Of a stretch of 64,000 nucleotides of DNA, positions 54,408 to 63,899 are shown piece after piece (position 1 is the first letter of the stretch; every line of letters begins with the position of its first letter). The notes under the pieces were generated by a model. It was not told the DNA's origin. It ran no database searches and was given only the letters and a program-made list of their open reading frames with translations. The stretch lies in contig NZ_BDBI01000009.1 in NCBI RefSeq assembly GCF_001612905.1, positions 186,001 to 250,000 on the forward strand, given 5' to 3'. Source of the stretch: Nocardia ignorata NBRC 108230 (GTDB taxonomy: Bacteria > Actinomycetota > Actinomycetes > Mycobacteriales > Mycobacteriaceae). A program made the translations under genes and the position numbers.

Positions 54408-55316
54408 ATGACGCACCAACCCGCCATCGCTGTTTCCCGGCTGAGCAAGTCCTTCGGCGCGACCGCGGCACTGGACACACTCGATTTGACCGTCCAGCAC
54501 GGTTCGGTGCACGGATTCCTCGGACCGAACGGGGCAGGCAAGACGACCACGATCCGGATCCTGCTCGGGCTGTTACGCGCAGATACAGGAACCGCCCGTG
54601 TCCTGGGCTGCGATCCCTGGGTCGACGCGGTGGCCGTACACCGTCGGCTGGCGTATGTGCCCGGCGAGGTCACCCTGTGGCCGGGAATCACCGGCGGGGA
54701 GACCATCGACCTGCTCGCCAACCTGCGCGACGGCATCGATCCACGCCGACGCGCGGAACTGCTCGACCGGTTCGAACTCGACCCGGCGGTCAAGGCCCGC
54801 GCCTACTCCAAAGGCAACCGCCAGAAGGTTGCCCTGATCGCGGCGTTGGCCTCCGACGCCGAACTGTTGCTGTTCGACGAACCCACCGCGGGCCTGGATC
54901 CGGTCAAGGAGATGCAGTTTCAGCACTGCGTCCGCGAGCTCGTCGCCCAGGGCCGCACGGTGCTGCTGTCGAGCCATCAACTCGCCGAAGTCGAGGCGCT
55001 CTGCGATGCGGTCACCATCATCCGGCGCGGCCGCACCGTGGAGACCGGCGCCTTAGCCGAGCTCAAGCATCTGCGCAGCACCTCGATCGAGGTCCAGACC
55101 CAGCGGCCCGCCTCGGCCCTGGCCGACCTGCCCGGCGTGCACAACCTGGTCATCACCGGCACCACTGCCCGCTTCGAGGTCGACACCGCAGACCTCGATC
55201 ATGTCCTGCGTGCGCTGACCGACCTCGGCGTCATCGCCCTGACCAGCAGCAAACCGGCGTTGGAGGACATCTTCTTGCGGCACTACACCGGTGACCAGAC
55301 CGTGGCTCCGTCATGA
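54408..55316 (+). CDS. ABC exporter, ATP-binding subunit
   Basis: A 302-aa DrrA-like ATPase. Walker A is GPNGAGKTT, the signature region is YSKGNRQKVALIAALASDAE (a degenerate LSGGQ), Walker B is LLLFDEPTAGLDP, and the H-loop is LLSSHQL. The C-terminal regulatory region follows residue 215. GTG 54336 would add 24 residues; I prefer ATG 54408. It overlaps the permease start (ATGA), so both subunits are made together. Likely substrates are polyketide-like antibiotics or lipids. Confidence 0.9.
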   Translation: MTHQPAIAVSRLSKSFGATAALDTLDLTVQHGSVHGFLGPNGAGKTTTIRILLGLLRADTGTARVLGCDPWVDAVAVHRRLAYVPGEVTLWPGITGGETIDLLANLRDGIDPRRRAELLDRFELDPAVKARAYSKGNRQKVALIAALASDAELLLFDEPTAGLDPVKEMQFQHCVRELVAQGRTVLLSSHQLAEVEALCDAVTIIRRGRTVETGALAELKHLRSTSIEVQTQRPASALADLPGVHNLVITGTTARFEVDTADLDHVLRALTDLGVIALTSSKPALEDIFLRHYTGDQTVAPS

Positions 55317-56920
55317 CCACCGTCGCCGCGCACCCCGAAACCGCCGGAGTGTCCACCCTGATCCGGTTCATCCTTCGACGTGAACGCCGGATCCTGCCGT
55401 GGTGGCTGGCCGGGGTGGCGGCGTTGATGGCACTGCAGTCGGTGTCGAGCCAGAACTTCTACGACACCCCGGCCAAGCTGGCACAGCTGCGCGCCACCAT
55501 GGCAGCCAACGCCGCCGTGGTCGCGATGGGCGGCCCGACCCGCCTGCTGCAAACAGTCGGTGGCGAAGTCGTGTTCGAAGTCTTCGCCTATCTCGCTGTC
55601 GTGGTCTCGTTGATGAACATGTTCCTCATCGGCCGCAACACCCGCACCGATGAAGAACTCGGGCGAGCCGAACTGATCAGATCGGCGCCGGTGGGCCGGC
55701 ACTCGACCATCCTCGCCGCCCTGATCACCGCGATGATCGCCAACTGCGCGGTCGCGGTGATCGTGTCCGCGACCGCCGCGGCGACCGGACTGCCAGCGGC
55801 CGGGTCAGTGCTGGTGGGGGTATCAGTCGCCGGTATCGGATTCACCGTCGCCGCGGCCACGACCGTGGCCGCCCAAATATTCGAAAACCCGCGCACCGTC
55901 TACGGCGCCGTCACCGCCCTGATCGCGGCCATGTATGTCGCGCGAGCCGTCGGCGACGCCGGCCGGGACGCACTCGCCTGGGCCTCGCCGATCGGCTGGG
56001 GACAGCGCACCTACCCCTACGTCGATGACCGCTGGTGGCCGGTAGCGCTGTTCGCCGCAACATCAGCGATACTGATCGGGGTCGCGTTCGCGGTATCGCA
56101 ACACCGCGACTTCGGCGCCGGACTTCTCGGCTACCGGCCCGGACGCGGCTCGGCCTCGGTGCTACTGGGTTCGCCTCTGGGCCTGGTATGGCGGCTGCAA
56201 CGCGGCCCCGTACTCGGCTGGGCGACAGGCGCTTTCCTCCTCGGCGCCGCCTACGGTTCTTTCGCCGACAGCATCGAGCAGTTCCTGGCCGACAATCCCG
56301 ACCTCGCCACCTACATCGGAGCAGACGCCCCACGCGAGGCCGTCGACTCCTACCTCGCGTTCACACTCGCCATCAGCGCGCTGCTGGCCGCCGCATGCGG
56401 AATCGCCGTCGTCCTGCACGCGCGATCGGAAGAGTCCGCCGGACGTTCGGAACTGATTCTGGCGGGTCCGGTCGGGCGCGTGCGCTGGCTCACCGGCTAC
56501 GTAGCCGTGGCATCGACCGCCACCACGGTCGTTCTCGCCGCCGGCGGACTCGGTGAAGGACTCGCCCACGGCATACGGACCGAACAACCAGAGCAGGCCC
56601 TGCGCCTGGCAGCATCGGCGCTCGGATACCTGCCGGCTGTCTGGGTCCTCGTCGCCGCCACCGCCACGATCCTAGGATGGGCGCCCGATATCGCGGCCGT
56701 TCTCGGCTGGACCTATTTCACCTATGTCACTGTGGCGTTGCTGTTCGTCGATGCGTTCGACCTACCCGGATGGCTCGCCGGAGCATCACCGCTGCGCCAC
56801 ACCGCGCCCATCCCACTCCAACACCCGGACCCAGCGGCGAGCGCGATCCTGCTCGCGGTGACCGCCGCCGCGACCGGCATCGCCTGGGCCGGGATACGAC
56901 ATCGTGACGTAGGCCGTTGA
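55313..56920 (+). CDS. ABC exporter, membrane subunit (tetronasin/antibiotic efflux type)
   Basis: A 535-aa permease with about 12 transmembrane helices arranged in two halves; each half starts with a similar leader (RFILRRERRILPWWLAGVAA and VWRLQRGPVLGWATGAFLLG). ELGRAELIRSAPVGR and SAGRSELILAGPVGRVRWL repeat at equal distance, showing internal duplication. This layout is typical of TnrB3/tetronasin-type exporters. It is cotranscribed with the ATPase. Confidence 0.88.
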   Translation: MTTVAAHPETAGVSTLIRFILRRERRILPWWLAGVAALMALQSVSSQNFYDTPAKLAQLRATMAANAAVVAMGGPTRLLQTVGGEVVFEVFAYLAVVVSLMNMFLIGRNTRTDEELGRAELIRSAPVGRHSTILAALITAMIANCAVAVIVSATAAATGLPAAGSVLVGVSVAGIGFTVAAATTVAAQIFENPRTVYGAVTALIAAMYVARAVGDAGRDALAWASPIGWGQRTYPYVDDRWWPVALFAATSAILIGVAFAVSQHRDFGAGLLGYRPGRGSASVLLGSPLGLVWRLQRGPVLGWATGAFLLGAAYGSFADSIEQFLADNPDLATYIGADAPREAVDSYLAFTLAISALLAAACGIAVVLHARSEESAGRSELILAGPVGRVRWLTGYVAVASTATTVVLAAGGLGEGLAHGIRTEQPEQALRLAASALGYLPAVWVLVAATATILGWAPDIAAVLGWTYFTYVTVALLFVDAFDLPGWLAGASPLRHTAPIPLQHPDPAASAILLAVTAAATGIAWAGIRHRDVGR

Positions 56921-57099
56921 CGCCCGCCCCCATCGTGGCGGCACAAACACACGCCTCCTGCGCAACGGCACCCGAAAGAGCAGTTCGGCCGCTGATCGTG
57001 GACCATTTCCTCTCACCAACGCCGACAGCACCCGCGAGGATCGAATCACCGGCCGCGCAGACAGCCTGGTCGCCGCATCGCCTACCTCGAGGTCGAGCC

Positions 57100-58464
57100 A
57101 TGAACGAGCTGCATCCCCTGGACTGGGGATTCATCGAACTGGAAAACACCGATCCCTAGATCAGCCTCGCCATCGGCGCCGTCGCGATCATGACCGGACC
57201 CGCGCCCACACGCGAGGCATTCACCGCATGGCTCGGCGAGCGAATCAGCCACATCGAGCGGCTGCGCCAGCGCGTGCACCGATCACCACTGGACCTGACT
57301 GCCCCGGTCTGGCAACACGACCCCGACTTCGACCTGGCCCACCACATCCGGTGGACCGCACTACCGACGCCTCGAGACGAGTCGAGACTGCAGGAGCTGA
57401 TCGCCACCGAACTCGAGCAACGACTCGATCGTGACCATCCGCTGTGGCAATGCGTCGTCGTAGAGCAGCTGACCGGCAACCGATGGGCGCTGATCGTGAA
57501 GGCACACCACAGCATGGTCGACGGAATGTCAGGTATCGCGTTGTTCGAGCAACTGTGCGATCCCGCCACGCACCACACCGCCACGAACGACACCCGCCGA
57601 TCGGGAAGACCCAGCACCGGACTCCTCGAACTGCTCTACAAGGGGATCCGGCTACCAGTGGCAGCACCCCGATTCGCGCTCTCGATCGCGCGCGGGGTCG
57701 CCCCCGTGGTGTATGCCGCGATGGCCCCGACAGCCCCGTCAACGTTGAACGGCCCCATCGGGCGCAAACGCCGCTACGCCGTCGCGAAGGCGGCAATGTC
57801 CGACATCCGCGCCATCGAAAACGCGTTCGGCACCTCGCTCAACGACGTAGCACTGGCCGCTGTCACCGCAGCCTACCGGCGACTGCTGCAACACCGCGGC
57901 GAGGAACCCTCGCCCAGCAAGATCCGCATCCTGGTTCCGGTGTCCATGCGCGGCACCGACACCGAATTCGCGATGGACAACCGCATCTCGGCGATCCTTC
58001 CCCACCTCCCGGTAGAGCTCACCGACCCACTCGAAGCGCTGAGAACCGTGCACGAACGAGTGACACGCCACCGCGAACGGGGAGAGACCGAGGCCGAGAC
58101 ATCGATACTGTCGATGGCCCAGCTGCTGCCCTTCCGATTCGGGGCGTGGGCATTCCGGCTGGCAGGACACTTCCCGCAACACAGCGTCGCGGCACTGGCC
58201 ACCAACGTCCCAGGACCCCGCGACCAGCTCGCCGTGGACGGATGCGAGGTCGAACAGATCTGGCCCTGCATTCCTATCGCGATGCGCCTGCGCACCACGA
58301 TCGCGATACTGAGCTACCACGATCACCTCATCTTCGGGATCACCGGCGACTACGGCTCGACACCCGATATCGACCTGATCGCCGACGGCATCGAACACGG
58401 CATCACCGAACTACAGGAACGTGCTCGATCGTTGTGTCACAGCGCTGACTCGGCGACGACGTAA
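57100..58464 (+). pseudogene. WS/DGAT acyltransferase with in-frame TAG
   Basis: From ATG 57100 the frame reads NELHPLDWGFIELENTDP, then TAG at 57157, then in the same frame ISLAIGAVAIMTGPAPTREA and the whole enzyme. The catalytic HHSMVDG motif is intact, as are the PLW and NDVALA blocks (GTSLNDVALAAVTAAYRR). WS/DGAT enzymes make triacylglycerol or wax esters as stored carbon. Only one codon is lost, so the gene is either newly broken or the TAG is an error; translation from ATG 57190 would give a 424-aa protein lacking the first strand. Confidence 0.85.
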
Positions 58465-58480
58465 TGAAAGCTGCCGAAGA

Positions 58481-58521
58481 GAACCCACTCGCACCAAACG
58501 AGCCAAGCGGCGAGCGGGTTC
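58481..58521 (+). terminator. Hairpin after the acyltransferase gene
   Basis: GAACCCACTCGC (58481-58492) pairs with GCGAGCGGGTTC (58510-58521) with one mismatch and a 17-nt loop, 17 nt after the stop. Confidence 0.55.
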
Positions 58522-59080
58522 GCCCTTCAGCGTCTACAGGAATCCCGCGACCAACGCGTCTTCGACCGGATCGACCAAGGGTGGCCCAAGTCGCTGACCT
58601 CGGTGGGTAACTCGTCTAGCCTTCCACCGCGGCTACCGACACCGAGCGGGAAAACCAACTGACACCGAAGTGGTAACCCTTCAGGTCGCGCCACTGGCAA
58701 TCAGGCCTCCTCGTCTGGTGGTCCCAGCGGTCGCACGACTACCTGGCCGATCTTGGTCATGGCTCGATGCTGAACCGGTGAGCCTGGCGCGCGCAACCCG
58801 ATTTCGGTGCGGTGACCTCTAGGTTCTCGACTCTAGACCCTTGAACCCCCTGTGTAGCCTGCCCTCTCAGCGTCATCGCCCCGCCCGGCAACACCTGACC
58901 GACGCGGCGTACAGCCGAAGGCGCTCCGCGTGCCGATGATCTCGCCGTCGGCGTTGATGGGAAGGTAACCCAGCTGCTAGCGGAATTTCGTTGCTGCCGA
59001 CGCGCTCACTTGGCATGGGCAGCCACTCAGCGTTTCTCGCGGGGATTCCCAGGCCGCACCATTTTCGCGCCGGGTCGGGA
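58522..59080. other. Gap before the recombinase region
   Basis: About 560 bases with no supported gene. A short minus-strand frame around 58703-58742 reads MTKIGQVVVRPLGPPDEEA and stop, which may be a leftover C-terminus. No tRNA or repeat was found. Confidence 0.3.
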
Positions 59081-59746
59081 TCAGCGCTGGGAGCCGGATT
59101 CCTTGGCCAGCGCCATGATTCGTTCCTCTGTCGGTTCGTAGACGCCGCCGAAGGTGAGCGCGTGGAATTGCTGTTCGAGTTCGTCGTGCCTCGCTTCCTG
59201 TGCTGCGGGCAGAGTTTCACAGATGAGCCGCGCCTTGCGGGGGTCGTCGTCGTACATGGTCGAGACCAGATTTGCGGCGTGGAATGTATCCGTGGCGATC
59301 AGGCGAAGGTCGGGTGGCACGGAACCATCGGATGAGATGGCATGCAGCAGATCTTTCAGCGCAGCGGCGGTGTCTCGTGCCGCTCGTCGAAGCTGGGTTC
59401 GCGCCGCTTCGGTGAGGTCGTCGGGGGTGATCAGCCCTGGCGGCAGCGGCTGATCCTCGGCGTAGCAGTAGCGGCGGACGACCGGCGCTCCTGCACCGTT
59501 GGCGAGGTGATCGGGTGCGTCGTCGCCGATTTCGACGATGTGCCAGTGCTGGCGTTGTTCGGCCTCGTCGTCGGTTGTTCGGTACAGCAGGGAAGCTGCC
59601 ACACCGATCGCGGCGAAGGCGTTCATCGCGTGGGCGAACCGGATGGGGACGGGAAGGCTCGGGAGCTGCCTGAGTTGATCGGTGTGGGAGTTCACCCATG
59701 CGATCGTGTGTTGAGCGTCGGCGTCGAACACTTCGGCGGGATTCAT
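59081..59746 (-). CDS. Hypothetical protein, 221 aa
   Basis: Starts at ATG 59746 (MNPAEVFDADAQHT); the frame is open further upstream without coding character. It is a soluble, mainly helical protein (RFAHAMNAFAAIGVAASLLY; ALKDLLHAISSD; QEARHDELEQQFHALTFGG) with no motif that I recognise. It follows the recombinase pair on the same strand, about 200 nt away, so it may be cargo of that element. Confidence 0.65.
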   Translation of the reverse strand: MNPAEVFDADAQHTIAWVNSHTDQLRQLPSLPVPIRFAHAMNAFAAIGVAASLLYRTTDDEAEQRQHWHIVEIGDDAPDHLANGAGAPVVRRYCYAEDQPLPPGLITPDDLTEAARTQLRRAARDTAAALKDLLHAISSDGSVPPDLRLIATDTFHAANLVSTMYDDDPRKARLICETLPAAQEARHDELEQQFHALTFGGVYEPTEERIMALAKESGSQR

Positions 59747-59944
59747 GGTCGGCCAACCTACCGACAAGGGTGATACGGACTCAGCAGAAACACCGGAGCA
59801 ATGCCGAGTCCGACTCACTACTCGCCCGTCAGTGCTGGTCACGGCGCCAAGACGGGGTGGGAGGTGGTCGTCGACAAGCACCACGGAGCCCAGCTGATGG
59901 GGGGTGCACCAACGGGATTCACCGCTCCGGCAGTGCGCCGGGTC

Positions 59945-62461
59945 TTACCGCCGGATTTCGAAGACCAGTCCGTGCCGTGGCGACGGTGCTGGCGGCACCT
60001 CGGGGAATGTGGGGATGTTGATGAAGACGGTCGCGGAGCGGCGGGCTCGTTCGTCGAGCTGGGCAAGCTTGTCGTTGGCGGCGGCAAGGCTGACACGCAG
60101 ACCTTCGGCTTCGCCGAGCCAGCCCTCGGCTTCGGCCTCGGTGATGCGATCGGTGAGGTTGTCGCGGATCTTCTCGAGCCGACCGCGTTGGGTCGGGTCC
60201 ACTCGCAGGACTGGGCAACGGATGCAACTGTGCTCGTGCTGGCAGGTAGTTCCGTATGCGCGCCCGCATTCGCCAAGCGCTACTTTGCGGCGCTCGAAAT
60301 GGCCCAGAAATTCCTCCCATTCGGTATCGGTAGGGGTGCGGTATTCCTCTCTCGGCCGCGTTCCTCGGCGCCGCGTGATGAACGCGCGGTGCCCGTTGAT
60401 TGCTTCCTGCGGGTAGACGGCCTTGTAGCCCATTGTGGTGGATATGTCGTTGTGGCCCAGCAGCATCTGCGCAATGTGCGGGGGCATACCATTCAGAATC
60501 GCGTCCGTGGCGAAAATTCGGCGCAGGTCGTGGGGCACGAAGTAAAGCGGTTGCCCATCGGCGTCCTTGATATCTGTCGACTCGAAGATGTCCCTGATGC
60601 ATTTGCGGATCGTCGACGCCGCTATAGCTCTGGTATGGCTGCCGCTCTTCCACTGGAACAGCAGTGAAGTCGGCGCGGCCCAGCATCGCTCGGAGAGATC
60701 ATAGAACGGGACCAACGGGATGGCTCGGCCCTTCTGTCGAACTCGGGCGATGATCGTGGAGATGACATCGGCCAGCTCCGGGCTGACGACGAGGAGGCGT
60801 TCCTCGTCGGTCTTGGAAGGCGCGACGTGAAGCAGCGGGATGATCTGCCCTGCCTCGGGGTGTCGATACTGGATGATGCTGTGATGGCTCGTTTCGAGCA
60901 TTTCCTCGATTCTGACGCCGGTGTGTCGGAGAAATTCGACTGCCGCCCAACCCCAGAAGGCGCGATGTTCCTCCGCGCGGAGGTCTCGACGTCGACCGGT
61001 CGAGTCGAAGACGCGCGTAACCATGCTGAGCCGGTGATTTCCGTTCCTTCGCGCGGAGACTCTGGCGAAGGTCTCGCCCAGGACGGTAAACGGCCGGCCG
61101 GGTTCGGAATTGAGTGCCGCGTCCAGCCGGATACGGGCCTCCTCCGCGCGCCGTTCGGCAGTCCGCATCAGAACCGGCAACAGGGGTAGGCGTTCGCGGG
61201 TCCGCTGGTCCATGCGCGCCTTTCGGCGAGATTTCGACTTCCTGGTCGAGTGCGCAGTTTCCGACGCGCGGATTGGGCACGGAACAGCCCAGTGCGCCCA
61301 TCGAGCGGGATCCTCGGTAGCCCATTGTGCAATATCCAGGTAGAACGCCCGGACCGTGGTCAGGAGTTGGAGGTAGTTCACGCGTGGGACGGTGACCTCG
61401 ACGGTGGTGCCGTCCGGCAGGCGCTTCTTCTGGATCTTGACGCGGAGGCGTTCTTTCCACGCCTGCGCCACCTCCGGGTCGAGGTGGAGCGAGTCGATGC
61501 CTGGATGGTGTGCTTCCAGATCCGTCCAGAAGTTCATGACCAGCACCCGGGACAGCGAGTCGAGTGCGGTGTAGTCCAGGGCGACTTGTCGTTCCGCCAG
61601 GTAGCTGACCAGCAGGTTACGGACCTCGGGATCTGCGACGTGGTACCGGTCTACCAGTCGCTGGACACTGGATCGTCCGCCATAGTTCATGATCGCCCGC
61701 AGGGTCACCGGCGCGCCCTGCGGAAGGAATCCCGCAGCTTCGAGCAGGGTGTAGAACAGATACCGGCCCCTTCCTGGCAAACCGATGTCTATCTCCTGCT
61801 TGCGCAGCTCGACGCAGTCGCCGACGGTGATGTCGCGAACGCCGCCGCCCTTGGTCAGCAGCAGGACACAGAGTTGCCATCGGATCACCGGGAGGTGGGT
61901 GCTCGACCGAATTTCGGGCGGCATCGCCGCGTCGAGTTGCCCGAAACCCGACAGATCGCGAAGATCGGCGAGCTTTGTCGTCCACGTTCCGGGTCGGTTG
62001 ATAGTCAGCAAGAATGCCGGGCTCGGGCAGATGATCCTTGCGATGGACAGCAGCATCAACGCGGCCAGCAGCTGGGACTTATCGCCCGTCCGGCCGTGTG
62101 CCCGATGCCATTCCGTGGCGGCCGCGGTCCAGTGCGGCTCGGCGGCCTCGGCACCGCTGGCCTGCCATCGCTGCTGCCATGTCTTGCCGGGAAAGATCTC
62201 CAGCCAGCCGAGCAGCCTCCTGACACACAGTCTGTGACGAAAGCGCATGTCGTCCGACACCGGAGGAGGCCGTAACGCCTCGAGCCGTTCGATGGCTTTC
62301 TCGACTGTCAATACCTGACGCGAAGCGGAAAGCGATGGCCGAGCGGGAAATTGGTCCAGAATCGTTTCGGCGAGCACTCCACGCGCTTCGCGAGTCAGTT
62401 CCTGCTGTCGGCTGCTCGAACCGACCTCAGACGGCGCTGTTGTTGTCGATGAGTTCATCAC
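59945..62461 (-). CDS. Large tyrosine recombinase (Tn554 TnpB / RIT type)
   Basis: An 838-aa site-specific recombinase. The catalytic residues are seen as the first Arg in HTGVRIEEMLE, then HDLRR and LLGHNDISTTMGYKAVYP with the Tyr nucleophile. The C-terminal Cys-rich region CGRAYGTTCQHEHSCIRCPV is the conserved extension of this group. The N-terminal 450 residues carry the SAM-like DNA-binding part. Its ATG overlaps the stop of the next recombinase (ATGA). Two coupled tyrosine recombinases are typical of Tn554 and of RIT elements, which have three. Confidence 0.88.
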   Translation of the reverse strand: MMNSSTTTAPSEVGSSSRQQELTREARGVLAETILDQFPARPSLSASRQVLTVEKAIERLEALRPPPVSDDMRFRHRLCVRRLLGWLEIFPGKTWQQRWQASGAEAAEPHWTAAATEWHRAHGRTGDKSQLLAALMLLSIARIICPSPAFLLTINRPGTWTTKLADLRDLSGFGQLDAAMPPEIRSSTHLPVIRWQLCVLLLTKGGGVRDITVGDCVELRKQEIDIGLPGRGRYLFYTLLEAAGFLPQGAPVTLRAIMNYGGRSSVQRLVDRYHVADPEVRNLLVSYLAERQVALDYTALDSLSRVLVMNFWTDLEAHHPGIDSLHLDPEVAQAWKERLRVKIQKKRLPDGTTVEVTVPRVNYLQLLTTVRAFYLDIAQWATEDPARWAHWAVPCPIRASETAHSTRKSKSRRKARMDQRTRERLPLLPVLMRTAERRAEEARIRLDAALNSEPGRPFTVLGETFARVSARRNGNHRLSMVTRVFDSTGRRRDLRAEEHRAFWGWAAVEFLRHTGVRIEEMLETSHHSIIQYRHPEAGQIIPLLHVAPSKTDEERLLVVSPELADVISTIIARVRQKGRAIPLVPFYDLSERCWAAPTSLLFQWKSGSHTRAIAASTIRKCIRDIFESTDIKDADGQPLYFVPHDLRRIFATDAILNGMPPHIAQMLLGHNDISTTMGYKAVYPQEAINGHRAFITRRRGTRPREEYRTPTDTEWEEFLGHFERRKVALGECGRAYGTTCQHEHSCIRCPVLRVDPTQRGRLEKIRDNLTDRITEAEAEGWLGEAEGLRVSLAAANDKLAQLDERARRSATVFINIPTFPEVPPAPSPRHGLVFEIRR

Positions 62462-63642
62462 GTCCTGCCGAAAATGACGTCGAGAGAACGTGGGTCGTAA
62501 CCTGGTGCTGGCGGCTCCGGTGGGGCTGTCGCGCGCTCGGTCTGGCGCGTGTGGTGGGCGAGCGCGGCCGCGATCACCTCATCCTGAGTCGGGGTGGTGT
62601 AGAGCTGTGTGGTCGTCAGATAGGCGTGGTCGAGGATCCACTGGACGTCGGTGATATCCATGTCCGGGTCATCGGCCATGCGGTAGGCCGCGGTGTGCCG
62701 AAGTGCGTGGAGCGGATAGTTGGAGCCGAGCGCTTCCTGTGCACGGGCGAACATGGCTCGGGCCGCGTGATAGGACAATGGCCGCCAAGGGCGGCGCAGC
62801 GTGAACCAGAGTGGGTGGCGACGACCCCGGGGAGCTCCCTTGGCCCAGAGTTCTTCCTGGTAGAGCCGCAGCCAAACGAACGCATCGGGCGAGGCCGGCA
62901 GCTGCTGAGCTTTGCGAGAACCCTTGCGAGTGACCGTGATCAGCTGCTGGCCGGGGTCCTCATCGCCCTGGCGCGCGGACAGCAGTTCTTCGGCGCGGGC
63001 GCCGGTCGACACCCAGAACGCCAGCAGAGCGCGATCTCGGTTCGACTTCAGTGCCGCGAACACCGTGTTGAATTGCTCGTCGGGGATCTTCTTCGGGATC
63101 CGCTTGGGAACCTTCGGCCGATAGCGGCCGCCCCGCTCCTTCCGATGCGGATCCATCGGGTTGTGGTGCGCATGGGCCCGCCTTGAGCGTCGTGAGCGGT
63201 CCAGCGGGAATGGGTTGATCAACGGTCCTTCGCCGATTTCCAGCTGGAAGTCATAGAACGCCCGCAAGACGGTCTCGGCATGCGCCCGCGACGCCGGCGA
63301 GTACTTCGGTCCAGGACTCGGTCTGCCGGTGACGGCATTGACGACCGGGCCGGGGCGGCTGTGGGGCAAACCGGTCAACCGGCCGTCGGTCCGGTGTCGC
63401 CAATGGACTCTCATCGGCTTGTCCGCCAACAACATCCATCGCGCGAAGTCGCGTCCCTCCACCGGAGTCACCTTGTCCCCCGACATGCCGATCGCAGCCA
63501 GGAACCGCCACCAGCGAAGCAGATCACTGCCATACGATCGGATCGTCGACGGGCGCTTGTCGGTGGCCTGTAGCTCGACGAAGTACCTCGCCGCGGGCTC
63601 GATGGCCGCGCCGTTCGCGTCGAGAAGCCGGTACGGTCCCAC
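62458..63642 (-). CDS. Tyrosine recombinase (Tn554 TnpA type), N-terminus shifted
   Basis: A 394-aa recombinase. SAM-like N-terminal domain (YGSDLLRWWRFLAAIG), then catalytic Arg in STGARAEELLSA, HALRHTAAYRM, HAYLTTTQLYTTP with the Tyr. The frame starts at GTG 63642, but another frame just upstream reads YEEGAERDLSRLVVPEIGRL with ATG 63722. Adding one G near 63645 would join them (SDVWGPYRLLDANG), so the real protein is probably about 25 residues longer and this is one more G-run indel. Confidence 0.85.
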   Translation of the reverse strand: MGPYRLLDANGAAIEPAARYFVELQATDKRPSTIRSYGSDLLRWWRFLAAIGMSGDKVTPVEGRDFARWMLLADKPMRVHWRHRTDGRLTGLPHSRPGPVVNAVTGRPSPGPKYSPASRAHAETVLRAFYDFQLEIGEGPLINPFPLDRSRRSRRAHAHHNPMDPHRKERGGRYRPKVPKRIPKKIPDEQFNTVFAALKSNRDRALLAFWVSTGARAEELLSARQGDEDPGQQLITVTRKGSRKAQQLPASPDAFVWLRLYQEELWAKGAPRGRRHPLWFTLRRPWRPLSYHAARAMFARAQEALGSNYPLHALRHTAAYRMADDPDMDITDVQWILDHAYLTTTQLYTTPTQDEVIAAALAHHTRQTERATAPPEPPAPGYDPRSLDVIFGRT

Positions 63643-63722
63643 ACGTCACTGGTCTTTTGGAGCCGACCGATTTCTGGCACAACGAGTCTCGACAGATCTC
63701 GCTCGGCGCCCTCTTCGTACAT

Positions 63723-63899
63723 GGCGGGGAAAGCTAGCAGAAACCTGTGTTGACCTGCAAGGATTATGAAGTTAGTTCAGTCAATACGTCATTCACGCGT
63801 GTGGTGGCACTGTCTGCGTCGAGAGCGACGATGGCATCTGTTCCTATTGGATCTGACCCGACGTCGTACTGTCCGCGGCTGAATGTCGGCTGCTCGGGC
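63723..63899. other. Left flank of the recombinase pair, no gene seen
   Basis: About 180 relatively AT-rich bases (AAGGATTATGAAGTTAGTTC near 63760). This is the place to look for the element end; no clear inverted repeat was found. Confidence 0.3.

Noticed and set aside
59801..60667. 288-codon plus-strand frame over the recombinase 3' end
   Set aside because: Antisense shadow of the recombinase, whose catalytic motifs are on the minus strand.
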